From the NCBI RefSeq assembly GCF_027595985.1, contig NC_073305.1, positions 81,338,474 to 81,402,473 on the forward strand: a stretch of 64,000 bases of DNA, given 5' to 3'. Numbering within the stretch: the first letter of the stretch is position 1; each line of letters starts with the position of its first letter. The translations under genes were made by a program, and so were the position numbers. The notes below the pieces were generated by a model, which saw only the letters and a list, made by a program, of their open reading frames with translations, was not told the origin of the DNA and searched no databases. This document shows positions 24,670 to 35,847 of the stretch, piece after piece. Source of the stretch: Sorex araneus (taxonomy: Eukaryota > Chordata > Mammalia > Eulipotyphla > Soricidae).

Positions 24670-25225
24670 ACTTGCTATCTTTTATGCCAAACATGCGCTG
24701 CTGTATTACTTTAGTTTTGAATATTAGGGTAGAGAAGCAATGAGGGGGGCCTTCCATGTAAAGTGGGATCAGGAAAGAAACTGAAGAAAGGGAAGATGAA
24801 TGTATATCCAAGTCACTCAGCAACTTTTGTGCAGGTGCAAGAAACTTAGGTCAAAGTGGCCACAAGATTGTTTAATAGGAGATGGACGAATGTAACTTCA
24901 TGTTGACTACTAGAAACCAAAGCTTTGTGTGAAATCTTGAATTTATGGGGAGGGAGGGCAGGAGAGTAGGGAAGCATATACCTGATCCCCTTCCCTCATC
25001 CCATTGGCTGAGACTGGAGCTGTGACCCCACCCTTGGGAAATGTTTATTTGATGGTTGATTTTGCTGTATGGGTTACTTCCTTTCCCTTTTGCAATCATT
25101 TTGCTACATACATGCTGATCCTTTTCCCATCCCCTTTCTGTGCCCTGGGAAAATACAATGAATAAACAAAAACTTATTGGTACTAAAAATTTTTTTTAAA
25201 ATAAAAAATGTAAAATTTTCTCAAG

Positions 25226-25800
25226 TATTTTATAAATTCAGTGCAGTTTCAATAAATTTCATCTGAAATTTATATTGATGCAGAAATTGGTAAGTCTAAA
25301 ATTATGAAGAAATTAAAAGAATCTAGGATAATAAAAAAATTTCACAAAAGGAAGATGATGCTAGAAAGTTATTAAGTCTGATTTCAAGTTTCTTTATATT
25401 AATCAAGACAGAGTCAGGCTAGCTAAATGCTTAGGCATACAAATGAATACAGCAGAAAGTAAATCCAAGAAATAAAATTATGGAAATATAGTGAGTATAG
25501 TTTATTAAATAAAGATTTCTAAGAAAATTTAGTTAAGAAAAGATTCAGGAACAATTGAATATATAAAAATGTATAACTTGCATCCAATATAAAAGGTAAT
25601 GGAACATAGATTATAATGCTTTTTAAAAGGACAAACTTGGTGGCTAGATAAGGATGTTCAGAAAATTTAGTTAAGGGAAAGGTTCAGGAACAATTGAATC
25701 TATAAAAAATACAACTTTCATCAAATATTAAACAATGCAATATAGATCACAAATTTGAAATAAAGCTTTACTTTGAGACTTGTACGTTTTCAAAGGACAA
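25226..25800 (+). mobile_element. Ancient L1 ORF2 fragment, third segment
   Basis: TTCAGTGCAGTTTCAATAAA and the following AATTGGTAAG..AAATTATGAAG stretch resemble L1 ORF2 and resume after the LIN28A copy. The downstream end is uncertain. Confidence 0.6.
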
Positions 25801-26109
25801 ACTCTGTAGTTAAGAGTTAGGCAAAGATTCTTTAATGCGCTCCAGACTCTGCAGCTCCTTGAGACTGAGCCAGCTGCTACCCTGCCAGTCTGTCTCTTCA
25901 TCGCTAGGGCGGGATCACACCTGCTGTATGGCTCTTGTGATTAAATGAATAGTTGGAGAGTGTATAAAAATAAAAAGAAAAGGCGCGGGCGAGGGAAGGG
26001 ATGCCTCACCGCACCAAGCCAGGCACAGGGCCTAGGGCAGCAGCTGTCTCTCCCGCCACCCGAGTTCGGTAGCCTCTAGCCGCTTCCCCCACCCCGGGGA
26101 GGTTGATGG

Positions 26110-26684
26110 AGAAGATGTGGCAGGCGAAGGAAGGATCGGAGCCAAGATGGTTGGTCTCACTTGCAGTTTATTCCAGTCTTCCCTCTATACACTCTCCGTC
26201 CTCTCTACACCTTTCCGCCCCCATACACTTTCCCCCCTCACCTTCTCTTGGAAGCCCTTTTATTGATCAAGGCCCTTCCAAAGGGCGCAATACATTGACA
26301 TCACCAAGGGCACCAAAAGATCTTACAGGAAGAACATTGAGGCAACATAATCCTCTTGTATCTGCAGGCCATTAATCTGCCCCCCCCCCAAAAGAAGATA
26401 CAAAACCAAAACTGAAGCCTTCATTGGGCTGAAAGCACTCGGATTTACATCCCAAAGACCAGGCTGGGCTGTAGCAAGAAATCTACATGTCAATTACAAA
26501 CTAGCCAGCACCTGAAATTTACATCCCAAAGACTAGGCTGGGCCAGAGCCTGGAATCTACAATGTAGAGTCAAGCCTGGCTAGCACCTTAGATCTGCGGG
26601 TCAAAGATCAGCTAGGTTTCTGTGACAAAAGGTTTCTGTGACAAAACTCCAGAAGGCAGCTGGAAAAGGGGAAATATTCCAACA
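26110..26684 (-). mobile_element. LTR-like element with tandem U3 repeats
   Basis: Read on the minus strand it begins TGTTGGAATATTTC and carries two tandem 74-base units (26443-26516 and 26517-26590, both starting ATTTACATCCCAAAGA on +). It has AATAAA within GAATAAACTGCAAGTG and then a CT-rich, GC-rich stretch. Tandem enhancer units plus a late AATAAA are typical of retroviral LTRs. The 3' boundary, target duplication and primer site are not clear, and no retroviral coding sequence is visible. Confidence 0.4.
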
Positions 26685-26867
26685 GGAGAGGAAGGATTAG
26701 GCTTGATGGGAGAAGTCTTTCTCAAGATGAGTCAAAACCTAATATAGAAAGCAACAGACTGAAGGATGGCTAGATGGTTTGATATGTGAGAAAGAAAGCC
26801 CCAAGTTCTAGCAGATCCATAGGTAAAATGGTATTGACCTTATTGATTTATTTTTTTCTTTTAAGTA

Positions 26868-27030
26868 GGACCAGAGCAATAGTACAGTGATTGCTATACT
26901 ATCTGGCTCACAGCTGACCCTGATTCAATCTCTGAGAACCATCAGGAGTACTGCCTGAGCACAGAGCCTGGAGTAGGCTCCCTGCCAGGTGCCAGGTGTG
27001 GCTCAAGAGCAAAATAAATAAATACATAAA
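26868..27030 (+). mobile_element. A-tailed tRNA SINE, diverged
   Basis: GACCAGAGCAATAGTACAGTG head, CAGGAGTACTGCCTGAGCAC body and an AAATAAATAAATAC tail. Confidence 0.7.
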
Positions 27031-27096
27031 TAAAAATTAAAAGGACTTTAAGTAAACATTATAAGATGTTTGTTCTTTTTTAAATTTTTTTAATTG

Positions 27097-27100
27097 TTGC

Positions 27101-27134
<34 letters not shown>

Positions 27135-27295
27135 CTTCTTCTTCTTCTTCTTCTTCTTCTTCTTCTTCTTCTTCTTCTTCTTCTTCTTCTTCTTCTTCTT
27201 CTTCTTCATTGTCTTCTTCCTTCTCCTCCTCCTCTACCTCCTCCTCTTCCTTCTCCTCTTCTTCCTCTTCCTGCTTCTTTTTTTTCTTTTGGTAA
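27097..27295. repeat. Compound (TTG)n-(TTC)n microsatellite
   Basis: About 12 TTG units followed by about 25 TTC units and an interrupted CTC/TTC stretch. A minus-strand Glu/Gln-rich open frame over it is a repeat artefact. Confidence 0.95.
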
Positions 27296-29904
27296 CTACT
27301 GTCTTTGGAAACGATACAATCCCCCAAATCCCAGAAAATGAAGAAAGATGCCCTCACACTCTTCTGTGTATGTGGAGTTCAGTATCTAAGCAGAATAGAC
27401 AAATCTGGGCCAGTTCAAGCAAATCTATTTCCAAATATGTTGAGCCTGAAAAATTTGGTTATTTGCTTTATACTCTGTTTTGTTGCTTCTAAACACTGGG
27501 AACTATGGCTATCTGTTGGGAGTAAATGTGAATGTACCTAGGATCCTTGGTTAGGAAATTAAAGCTATTACTGTTTTTAATTTTAGAGTCAAAGGATCAA
27601 AAAATATAATCATCTTGTTCTGTGTAGAGGCCTTGTCTATAAGAGGCCTGTCCCTCTGATGATAGGAAGTCAAAGGCTCAGAGAGGAGAGGTGGTTTCTT
27701 CAACACACATCACCGTGTCAAGTAGTGGTAGAGAAAGGACTTGAATTCCAGATTCAGGATGTCTTTCAGTCCAGTGATTTATCCATTGAATCGATTTTCC
27801 TCCAGAGGGTTCTTCCTTCCATCTAATATAATGACAAAGAACAATTCCATGGAACAGGTTTTAAGGAGTAATTTCTAGGCAAAAGAGAAAACATCTAGCA
27901 AGAGACAAACCCAGGCTAGGGTGAGGGACTGTCCCTCCGCTGACTTTCCTGCACTGGCTGAAATTCCTGGGCATTCCTAGACTCTGCAGATCAAGGGGTT
28001 TGGGGGACAGCCAGCCTGAAATTTCTAGCCATCTTGGACCTGAGAAACAATGACTTTTCCTTCTGGAGACAGAAACAGGGAAGTGCAAAATTTCCTCATG
28101 GTGAACTAATTCTTTCCTCATCTCATTTACCAAGGCCAGAGGAATGAAGGGTCTCCCCTTACAGAATAACACTGGGGTTTCAGGGCCTCTTACCAAATAT
28201 GTAACCCATATGGGGCTGGAAAACCCCAGATTAGTGCAAAAGACCTTCCCTAAGAACCATGATGCTGTTCAACTTTGTATCTAGGGGTTCAAAAACTGGA
28301 GAAAGTAGTCTTATTTACCCCAGCCTTCCTCTCTCTCTAGCCTGCTCACATTAGGATGTTTCTCTGATCTTCTCCAGCACCTACATCCAAACACAACCCT
28401 GTCATGGGAAAATTAGGCCACAAATAATTCTTTTATTTTAACACTTATTTCAGGACAGAAATTCTCAATACCCTGTGACTCTGGGCTCTTGCATTAATTA
28501 TCATAAAGCCAGATGATCACAGTTCCTAACTAATCTAAAGTAACTAAGTATCTGTCACAGAGAAATTAAGGTTACATATTAAAAAAAAAATGTTGCTTGC
28601 GGGACAGGGTGGGATCTCCTCAGTTGGCACTTGGCACACTTGGGCAGCTCAAAGCTCAAATACTCAGCTTGGCTGTGCTGGTCTGATGCTCAGGGCCAGC
28701 AATGGTCCCATGGCTTGGGGACCATCAGGGTCGCACCAGGCAGTGCTAGGAGAGGGCAGTATATGTGTGTGTGTTGGAGGAGGGAAGGTGTTTGGTGTAG
28801 GGGACAAACTCTGGACTAGCCATGTGTTCTACCACTTAAGCTGTCCCGTTGGCTTACACAGCATTTAACATGGTATCTGCACAAAGGCTGTGGTAGCCAA
28901 TGTGTGCCATGAGGCTGTAGGTGTTGCCAAGATGCTCCCCATCTCTCCATCAGCTTAATAAATATTTGTAGACATCTGCAATGTGTGAATGTTCTATGAC
29001 TCAAGATGAAGACATTCTTCCTATCATTAAACCATTTTAATTCAGCAAGGTAAGTGCTGCACCGTTTTTGTACCTTGAATTCTTTTTGCAGGTTTAGTAA
29101 AGTTTATAGACTCCTTCTCAGAACCATATTTTCAAAGAGTAGAATGAAATGCATGAAAGTTATTTATTGACTCTCCTATATAACAGAAGTGGAGAACCAG
29201 CACTCGAGATGTTTCATGCTGTGAGAGAAGTGCCTTTTATAATCTTAAATACCCTGTCAAGTAGAATAACTCATTCAACATTTATATGTGCTGGATATTG
29301 GCACACAGCAGAGACTAACATAAATTTCATATACTCAATGCCCTTACGTCAAGACAAAAGGCAATGATAAGTATTATTTTATTATGACAGATATTAGCAG
29401 AAAATATGATAGTGCTGTGGGAAAAATTAAGTCAGTTGTAGTGAAAGCTCTCAAGAGAAACTAAACTTAGAGGTTATTGGAGGTGTGATGTGTATTTTAT
29501 GTTTGTGTGCATGTGTAAATATGAATACATGCATAAATATATAAATATAAATATATAAATAAACATGCACATAATATTTTATGTATGTACGTAGATTTAC
29601 TATAAGAAATTGAACTTCTCAATATAGAAACTGGCAGGTTGACAATCTGCAGAGCCAATATACTAATTCAAGTTTGAAGGTTGCTGTAGTCTTTAGATCA
29701 CTCAATGTCACCATTCAAAGGTCAGCAGGCAAGAGGTCTTTCTCTTACTTGTGGAAGTCACAGCTCTTTATTTCATTCCGGACTCAGCTGATTAGACGAC
29801 GCCCAACAACATTATCGTGAGTAATTAGCTTTACTCATAGTCTCTTCATTTTAATGCTGAACTCATTTAAAAACACCCTCACAGAAAAACCTAGAATAAT
29901 GTTT
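27296..29904. other. Intergenic, no confident feature
   Basis: About 2.6 kb of ordinary sequence. Open frames at 27305, 27861 (minus) and 28590 show no homology I can recognise and have no gene context. Confidence 0.45.
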
Positions 29905-30362
29905 TTGTTTTAATTTTTAAAAATTTTTATTTTTTTTTATTAATGAGTCACTGTGAGGGTGCAGTTACAGAGTTTCGTGACTGTGTTACAGTCATACAAT
30001 ACTTGAGTACCCATCCCTCCACCAGTGCCCATTCTCCTTCATCGATGGCCCCAGGGTCCCTCGCCCCCACCTCGTGCTAGCTGAACGCCCCCCCCGACAC
30101 TCCCCCTCCCCCTGCGACAGGGAATTCCTTAGTGTTCTCTATCTCCTTTTGGGTGTTATGGTTTAAATGGAGATACTGGGTAGCTATCGTGTTCAATCTA
30201 TTGTCTGCTTTCAACCGGCCTCTCCTATCCTGAGTGGATCCTCCACTGCACTTTTGTTGGTGTTCCCTTCTCTGTCTGAGCTGCCCTCTCCCCCAGCATG
30301 TGAGGTCAGCTTCCAAGCCGTGGAGCAGGCTTCCTGGTACTATTGCTACTATTCTTTTAACT
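29905..30362 (-). mobile_element. L1 3' UTR, 5' truncated
   Basis: Reverse of an L1 3' end: T-rich start (poly(A)), AGTCACTGTGAGGGTGCAG, CATACAATACTTGAG, CCATCCCTCCACCAGTGCCC, then C-rich sequence. Related to the 3' end at 62250-62480. Confidence 0.75.
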
Positions 30363-30480
30363 CTGCTGCACGGGCTTGATACTCTAGGTAGCTTGCTGGG
30401 CTCTCCGAGAGGGGCTGAGGAATCAAACACAGGTTGGCTGCATGAAAGGCGAATGCCCTACCGCTGTGCTATCGCTCCAG
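30363..30480 (-). mobile_element. tRNA SINE head and part of body
   Basis: GCTTGCTGGGCTCTCCGAGAG, then TGTGCTATCGCTCCAG (reverse A box). The 3' part is absent; it abuts L1 3' UTR on the left. Confidence 0.75.
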
Positions 30481-30527
30481 TCTACATTTCCCATCCCTGG
30501 GGTCATTGGTGATAGGAAATGTAGACT
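30479..30527. repeat. 13-base inverted repeat
   Basis: AGTCTACATTTCC at 30479-30491 pairs perfectly with GGAAATGTAGACT at 30515-30527, at a junction between a SINE and an L1 tail. Confidence 0.8.
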
Positions 30528-30609
30528 AGTGGAAGGACAGATGTTGAAACTTTGTATGACTGAAACCCCAGCATGAACAGTTTTGTAACTGTGTATCTCA
30601 CTTTGACTC

Positions 30610-30611
<2 letters not shown>
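30528..30611 (+). mobile_element. L1 3' terminal fragment
   Basis: AACTTTGTATGACTGAAACCC, TTTTGTAACTGTGTATCTCAC, GACTCAATA match the last bases of L1 3' UTRs in this window. Followed by (GT)n in place of poly(A). Confidence 0.65.

Positions 30612-30665
<54 letters not shown>
30612..30665. repeat. (TG)n microsatellite
   Basis: About 26 TG units at the end of the L1 fragment. Confidence 0.95.
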
Positions 30666-30667
<2 letters not shown>

Positions 30668-30814
30668 CAATGCCCTGGTGAGAAGCCCTGATAGCTGGAA
30701 CTAAGGTGTTAAATGTGGACAGCATCAGACTCATGTAGATATTGTGGGCTGATGTGAACATTCTGAATTATGTTTGAAGGGTCAAGGAAAGTCATACCTG
30801 AGAGTTTGTGTTGG

Positions 30815-31000
30815 GGCAGGGTTGGTCTCCCAAGCAGTACCCAAAACTGTTAATAGACCTTGGCCTGGCTATGCAGGCTGATAGTTTATTGCTGGGGCCT
30901 CATGGTGCTCCAGGAGTCCTGGGGTGGATCAAACCAAAGGCCTGATGCATACAAGGTATGTGCTCCAGGATTTTTACTATAACTGAGCCCCATATGGGAG
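30815..31000 (-). mobile_element. Degraded A-tailed tRNA SINE
   Basis: Faint reverse match (GGGGCCTCATGGTGCTCCAG, GATGCATACAAGGTATG). Old copy with uncertain limits. Confidence 0.4.
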
Positions 31001-31107
31001 TGTTTCAAGAACTTCTACCTCTGGCTACTACAAGAGAATTGATTTTAGGGGATGAAGATAGAAGCAAGGGCACAAGGACCTAAACTTCCTGTGAAAATCA
31101 GCTAAGG

Positions 31108-31345
31108 ACTGTGTTGATAGGGCGTTTGCCTTTCACGAAGCCGACTGGGGTTCGATTACTCCGTCCCTCTCAGAGAGCCTGGCAAGCTACCAAGAGTATC
31201 TTGCCCACACGGCAGAGACTGGCAAGCTGCCAGTGGTTTATTAGATATGCCAAAAACAGTAACAACAAGTCTCACAATGGAGACATTACTGGTGCCCGCT
31301 CAAGCAAATTGATGAGCAATGGGATGACAGTGACAGTGGACTACA
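31108..31345 (+). mobile_element. RTE-tailed tRNA SINE
   Basis: Head slightly truncated, GGGGTTCGATTAC B box, body, TGGAGACATTACTGGTGCCC, and a GACAGTGACAGTG tail. Confidence 0.9.
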
Positions 31346-32230
31346 GAGGGTACAGTGAAGGCAGAGAAGGGCAATAGTGAATAAATACTTTGGAGAGAGA
31401 TCAGAGGTCATGGCTGCAGGGCAAATAGATTAAGAACACAAAAACAGTAAAAAGACAAATACTCAGGAAGTGGCCCATTATCGCTTTTCAAAGTCCTTCA
31501 TTGTACTGATGGCAATCATGTTTTTTTTCCATAAGAAAATCTTTCACTGGTGTGACCTCTGTCACTGATTATTTTTCTGAATTGCTATAGATGTGTCTAC
31601 CCTTCTGGAAACTTGTTTTTGCTTTATCCATTATACCATGTTTTTGTCTGTCAAGCTCTCTCTGTACCTGCTACCTTAACATATCTTGGAAGTTCAGTTT
31701 TGTTTTATAGCTCTTTTGAGCTACATAAATCGGACAGGTTAGTTTAGACTAGTTTTGCTTTATCTTCTTTTTTAAGCAATTGCAATGTTGTACAGTATAA
31801 TTGACAGATGTCAAATGCATAAAGACTAAGTGAATAGTTTTAAATGAATAACCATAAAATTTCCACCCTAAACAGGATGAACATTCATTCCCATGGCCAA
31901 AGAAAGTTCCCCTAAGTCTATTTCTACCAAACTTCTATCATCCTGTCCTCTGTAAAACTCTATTCTTATTTCATTCCTCACAAATTAGCTTGTGCTATTA
32001 TTGAACTTCATATAGGAAACTTTTAGCATGCATTATTTTGTTTCTGAATCTTTACATTCAATATAATATGTTTGAGATTCATCCATTGTTGTGATTGTGT
32101 TAGTAGATTGCTCCCTGAATGAGTAGAATATAATTTGTTTATTAATTCATCACATAATTGTAGTTTGTGACCACTACAATAAAAGCAACAGTGACACATT
32201 GTTTGCAACAGTCCATAGTGGAAACAACCT
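31346..32230. other. Intergenic, nothing recognised
   Basis: No gene or RNA signal. Bases 31780-32230 have the look of an old retroposed 3' UTR (ATTCATCCATTGTTGTGATTG), but I cannot name it. Confidence 0.4.
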
Positions 32231-32241
32231 CAATTTCTATG

Positions 32242-32487
32242 TCACTGTCACTGTCATCCCATTGCTCATCGATTTGCTCGAGCGGGCACCAGTAACATCT
32301 CTCATTGTGAGACTTATTGTTACTGTTTTTGGCATATTCAATATGCCATGGGTAGCTTGCCAGGCTCTGCCGCAAGGGCTTGATACTCTCGGTAGCTTGC
32401 TGGGCTCTCCGAGAGGGGCAGAGGAATCGAACACAGGTTGGCTGCGTGAAAGGCGAATGCCCTACCGCTGTGCTATCGCTCCAGCCC
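32242..32487 (-). mobile_element. RTE-tailed tRNA SINE, full length
   Basis: Perfect 11-base duplication CAATTTCTATG at 32231-32241 and 32488-32498. Tail reads GTCACTGTCACTGTC on +. Confidence 0.94.
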
Positions 32488-32823
32488 CAATTTCTATGAA
32501 TTTAGAAAAATATAATATCAATATGTAATGGAATATTATTCATTCTTTAAATGGAAATAAATCACAGATATATGGACATATGAATTTTGGGGGTAGTACA
32601 TAACGAAAGTCCTAGACAGCTACTGTATGAGTTCATTCATACGAAGTTCCTGAAATAGACAAGGTTATAGAAACAGAGTATTGAATGGTGGTTGCTAAAA
32701 ATGAAGTGGGGTATAACTGGGACCTGCTCTGCTATCCTATGGAAATAAAGTTTGTCAGGTAAAATAAAGAAAATCTGGAGATATACTATATAACATCACA
32801 CCAAGAACTAACAAAAATACATT

Positions 32824-34056
32824 CACTGTCACTGTATCACTGTCATCTTGAGCGGGCACCAGTAACGTCTCTATTACACTCATCCCTGAGATTTTTTTTT
32901 TATTTTTTAAAATTTTTATTATATCACCATGTGGAAAGTTACAAAGTTTTCAGGTTTATGTCTCAGTTATACAATATTCAAACACCATCCCTTCACCAGT
33001 GCCCATATTCCACCACCAAAATCCCCAGTATACCCCCCGCCACCGCCCCCCCTCAACTGTATAACTGATGAATTTCACTTCATTTTCTCTCTACCTTGAC
33101 TACATTCCATATTGCAAAACAAAATTCACTATTGTTGTTGGAGTTTCCCCCCAAGGAAGACAGCCCTACTAAGGAAGCATTTGATAATTGGTTTGTCATT
33201 AAATGATTGTATGTTTTCAGTTTTTAGAAAAGGTCCCGCGGCCGCGTTAGCGGCCACGAGGCTCGGATGTGTTCCAGTCCCGCAACCCGGAGCCATGTTA
33301 GTTGCTGCTCAGTGTCGCCAGGGCTCCATCTGGGGAAGGTGTACCAGCTGTACCTCCTCCTTCTGGATCCCTGGTGTTGTTGGCCCGGATTCGGGTCCGG
33401 AGCATTTCTCCAACCGCATTGCTCACCAGACTGCCTGGCCTCTTCTCTGTTGAAGGTGGGAAGATGGCTATCCCTGAGATTTTAGCAGCCTCTCCTTACT
33501 CATCTTTCCCAATGATTGGAAGCCCTTTCAGGATCAGGAGAATGAGACCTATCATTACTGTTTTTGGCATATCAAATACGCCATGGGTAGTTTGCCAGGC
33601 TCTGCCGTGTGGGTGGAATACTCACTCTCGGTAGCCTGCCAGGCTCTCAAGAGGTATGTATATAGTATGTATATATGTCTTACTGTATTTGAGATATGAA
33701 TATGCCATGGGGAGCTTGCAAGGATCTCCCGTGGGGGCAATAGACTCTTGGTAGCTTCCCAGGTTCTCCAAGAAGGAGAACAGGCTATTAGATAGCTGCA
33801 GCGGCCGTGTGCTTCCAGGAGCTTGGTCTTATAGTCTCTGGATGTTGGCCGTTGGTGGGATTACACGGTGCTGGGGGCAGTTTGTGGGTGTGGCTGCAAA
33901 GCTACTGGAAAATGGGGGTCTGGGTGGAGAAGGCATAGTCCCAATCTGAGTAGGCTTGGAGATCTCAGCCCCAGGTCCCACATACCTGGGTTCCTCTGCC
34001 AATCCCTTCATCTGTGAGGCTCGTCTGAACGTGTGGAGAGTGGCCTTGAGCATTAT
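32824..34056 (-). mobile_element. GC-rich composite retroelement with RTE-like tail, interrupted
   Basis: 14-base duplication AACAAAAATACATT at 32810-32823 and AACAAAAATGCATT at 34057-34070. On the minus strand: GC-rich head from 34056, TATAAGACCAAGC, two SINE-like body units separated by an AT-rich insert (33655-33690), then the RTE-like end and a GTGATACAGTGACAGTGA tail at 32824. The L1-derived composite at 32896-33469 sits inside it. Confidence 0.85.
32896..33469 (-). mobile_element. L1-derived composite retroposon, nested
   Basis: 14-base duplication ATCCCTGAGATTTT at 32882-32895 and 33470-33483. Minus strand: GC-rich head sharing the GGAGCCCTGGCGACACTGAG core, a GC hairpin (33237-33258), then L1 3' UTR and poly(A). 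Same structure as 20543-21031. Confidence 0.9.
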
Positions 34057-34239
34057 AACAAAAATGCATTACAAAAACATGTAAAGGGTAGTTTTAGAGT
34101 TAAATATTATGACAAGACAAACTGCAATGAATGTTGGTTACCTGACTTTATATACACATTTTCATTTTTCTTTGGGAAATAGCTGCATATGAAATTACTT
34201 GTCACAGTGTAGTTATATATAAACTTTATGCATTCTGTT

Positions 34240-34404
34240 TTTCTTCTTTTTTGGGGGAGTGCTAAACACAGCACTGCTCGGGGTTTACTCTTGGCTCTGT
34301 GCTCAGGGCTTACTTTGGGTGCTGGAAGACCACATGCAATGCCAGGGGTTGGGATCCAGCTGGAGTTACCTACATGCAAGGCAAGTATATTATCTGTCTA
34401 GCTC
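34240..34404 (-). mobile_element. A-tailed tRNA SINE, diverged
   Basis: Reverse-strand TTTTTTGGGGGAGTGCT, GGCTCTGTGCTCAGGGC, CTACATGCAAGGCAAG, TCTGTCTAGCTCC. Confidence 0.75.
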
Positions 34405-34429
34405 CAAGAGTTCTGGTTTTCTTTTTCAA

Positions 34430-34548
34430 TTATATATATATATACACACATATATGTATTTATACACACATATATAGTTGGAAATGTATATATTTATGTA
34501 TATATATGTATATGTACATATATACACAAAATGTGTACATATATACAT
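34430..34548. repeat. TATATG/TACACA-rich low-complexity tract
   Basis: Interrupted TA, TATG and CACATA repeats. Confidence 0.85.
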
Positions 34549-35837
34549 TTTGGGAGTTCTGTGAAGTGGTGCTCAGGAAGTTTGAGGACCTTATTGTAAT
34601 TCTCCATCAACTGGGCCAGCAATTCAATGCAAGGAATTGAGAATGTGATGATATTGGAATCCTCCAGTGCTGGGAATACTTCAACCACGTGGGCAGTGAT
34701 GGAGGCCTCCAGAGCCACACCTGGTGGTGTTTGGGGGCCTCAAACTTTGTATCAATCATTTGTCTTTCCCATTATCCCAGTGCTAAATTTGTCAAGCACT
34801 TTCCCTTCCCTGGACCTATCAGCCCAGCCTCATCCCCTCCATCAGAATCACCCAACCCCGTTCTATTGAGATAAAGCCCTAATCCTTGAATCAATTTCTC
34901 AATGGTTAGAAGAAAAGAAACTTTTCCTGAGACCGTTTTTGGATCCCTGAGACATTTTGGCATTTTGGAATCATTTTTTATAATTAAAGTATTTGATCAG
35001 GGGCCTGCTTTGATAATGTCACTATGTAACATAAAAGCATGATGCTTTTGAGTAGAGAACTGTTTGTGTGAGTACTATTTTTCTGTTTGGTGGAAATTTC
35101 AAATATACTTCAAGAAAAAATGTCAGACCTTTCATGTTTTCATTTTGTAATTTTTATCCTAAAATACATAATTTTAATAAATATAAGTACTATGTAGCCT
35201 GATGCTCGATATTAATAATTATATGCATGTAGGAAGTGTTTCATGTCAGTTTCAAATATTTTAGTTTCCATACTAAATCTAATCTCCATTAAACTGTCAG
35301 ATAAAACAAACAAAAGAACTGTAAAGCTATTAAATAAGGAAATGGTAAACTGAGGAAGAGGGGGGTTCTCTGGTGCAGAATAGACCCTACATTTCTAATA
35401 GTCATTACCTCAATATTACAGGAGAAAATCACAAGTTCACCCCATCCGTGGAAGTATTCTTTCTTAAAATTTTTAAGTTAAATTTGAATTAACTATTAAC
35501 CAGTAGTATGTCTAAATAAGTTACAAAGCAGTTCAAATTGACTTTAATTCTGTGCTCATTGGAGTTTCTCTTGAAAATTTCAGAGAAATGAGTTGTGAAA
35601 CCAAACTGAACATATTCATTTGCTTGGATGTGGGCGCCCTCTTGTGGACTATGAGATAACCTGAGAATTTAAAATAGTATTTCAATCTAGAGTGCTAACG
35701 AACCAGTCTAAACACAAAATCACTAACCAGAGTGCACACCAAATCCTTAGCATATTATAATGCAAATTAAACATTAAACCTGGTGATAAGTTTATTCATG
35801 ATATCATAGACCATTAGAATTTGAGATGTACACCATC
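34549..35837. other. Intergenic, no confident feature
   Basis: Bases 34570-34760 may be an old repeat (GGGCCAGCAATTCAATGCAAG). The rest is AT-rich without coding signal. Confidence 0.4.
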
Positions 35838-35847
35838 AAGATGTGGT

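Larger units (their letters stand above)
21274..25210 (+). pseudogene. LIN28A: LIN28A processed pseudogene, near full-length mRNA copy
   Basis: Intronless copy of the LIN28A mRNA: 5' UTR from 21274, coding part 21376-21985, and a long 3' UTR to about 25180 ending AATGAATAAACAAAAAC plus A-rich tail. Clear protein blocks are MGSVSNQQLAGGCAK and CISKWFNMRMGFGFLSM (cold-shock domain), then two CCHC zinc knuckles (CCNCGGLVHHAKECKLPPQ; CHFCQSINHLVASC). It is dead: there is a frameshift after GVALDP (about 21558), a TAG where the family has Gln (21742), and a TAG at 21908. The flanking duplication is TAAAATTTCCTCGAG at 21259-21273 versus TAAAATTTTCTCAAG at 25211-25225 (two transitions). It lies in an ancient L1 and is interrupted by a younger L1 at 23943-24669. 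Functional LIN28A binds let-7 precursors; this copy is not expected to. Confidence 0.96.

Noticed and set aside
27037-27357. Minus-strand open frame rich in Glu and Gln (106 codons)
   Set aside because: It is the translation of the (TTG)n-(TTC)n microsatellite; there is no splice or promoter context.
32199-32528. Repeated open frames reading like VFGISNTPRVACQALP in many places
   Set aside because: They are the antisense translation of the RTE-tailed SINE body, not a protein family.
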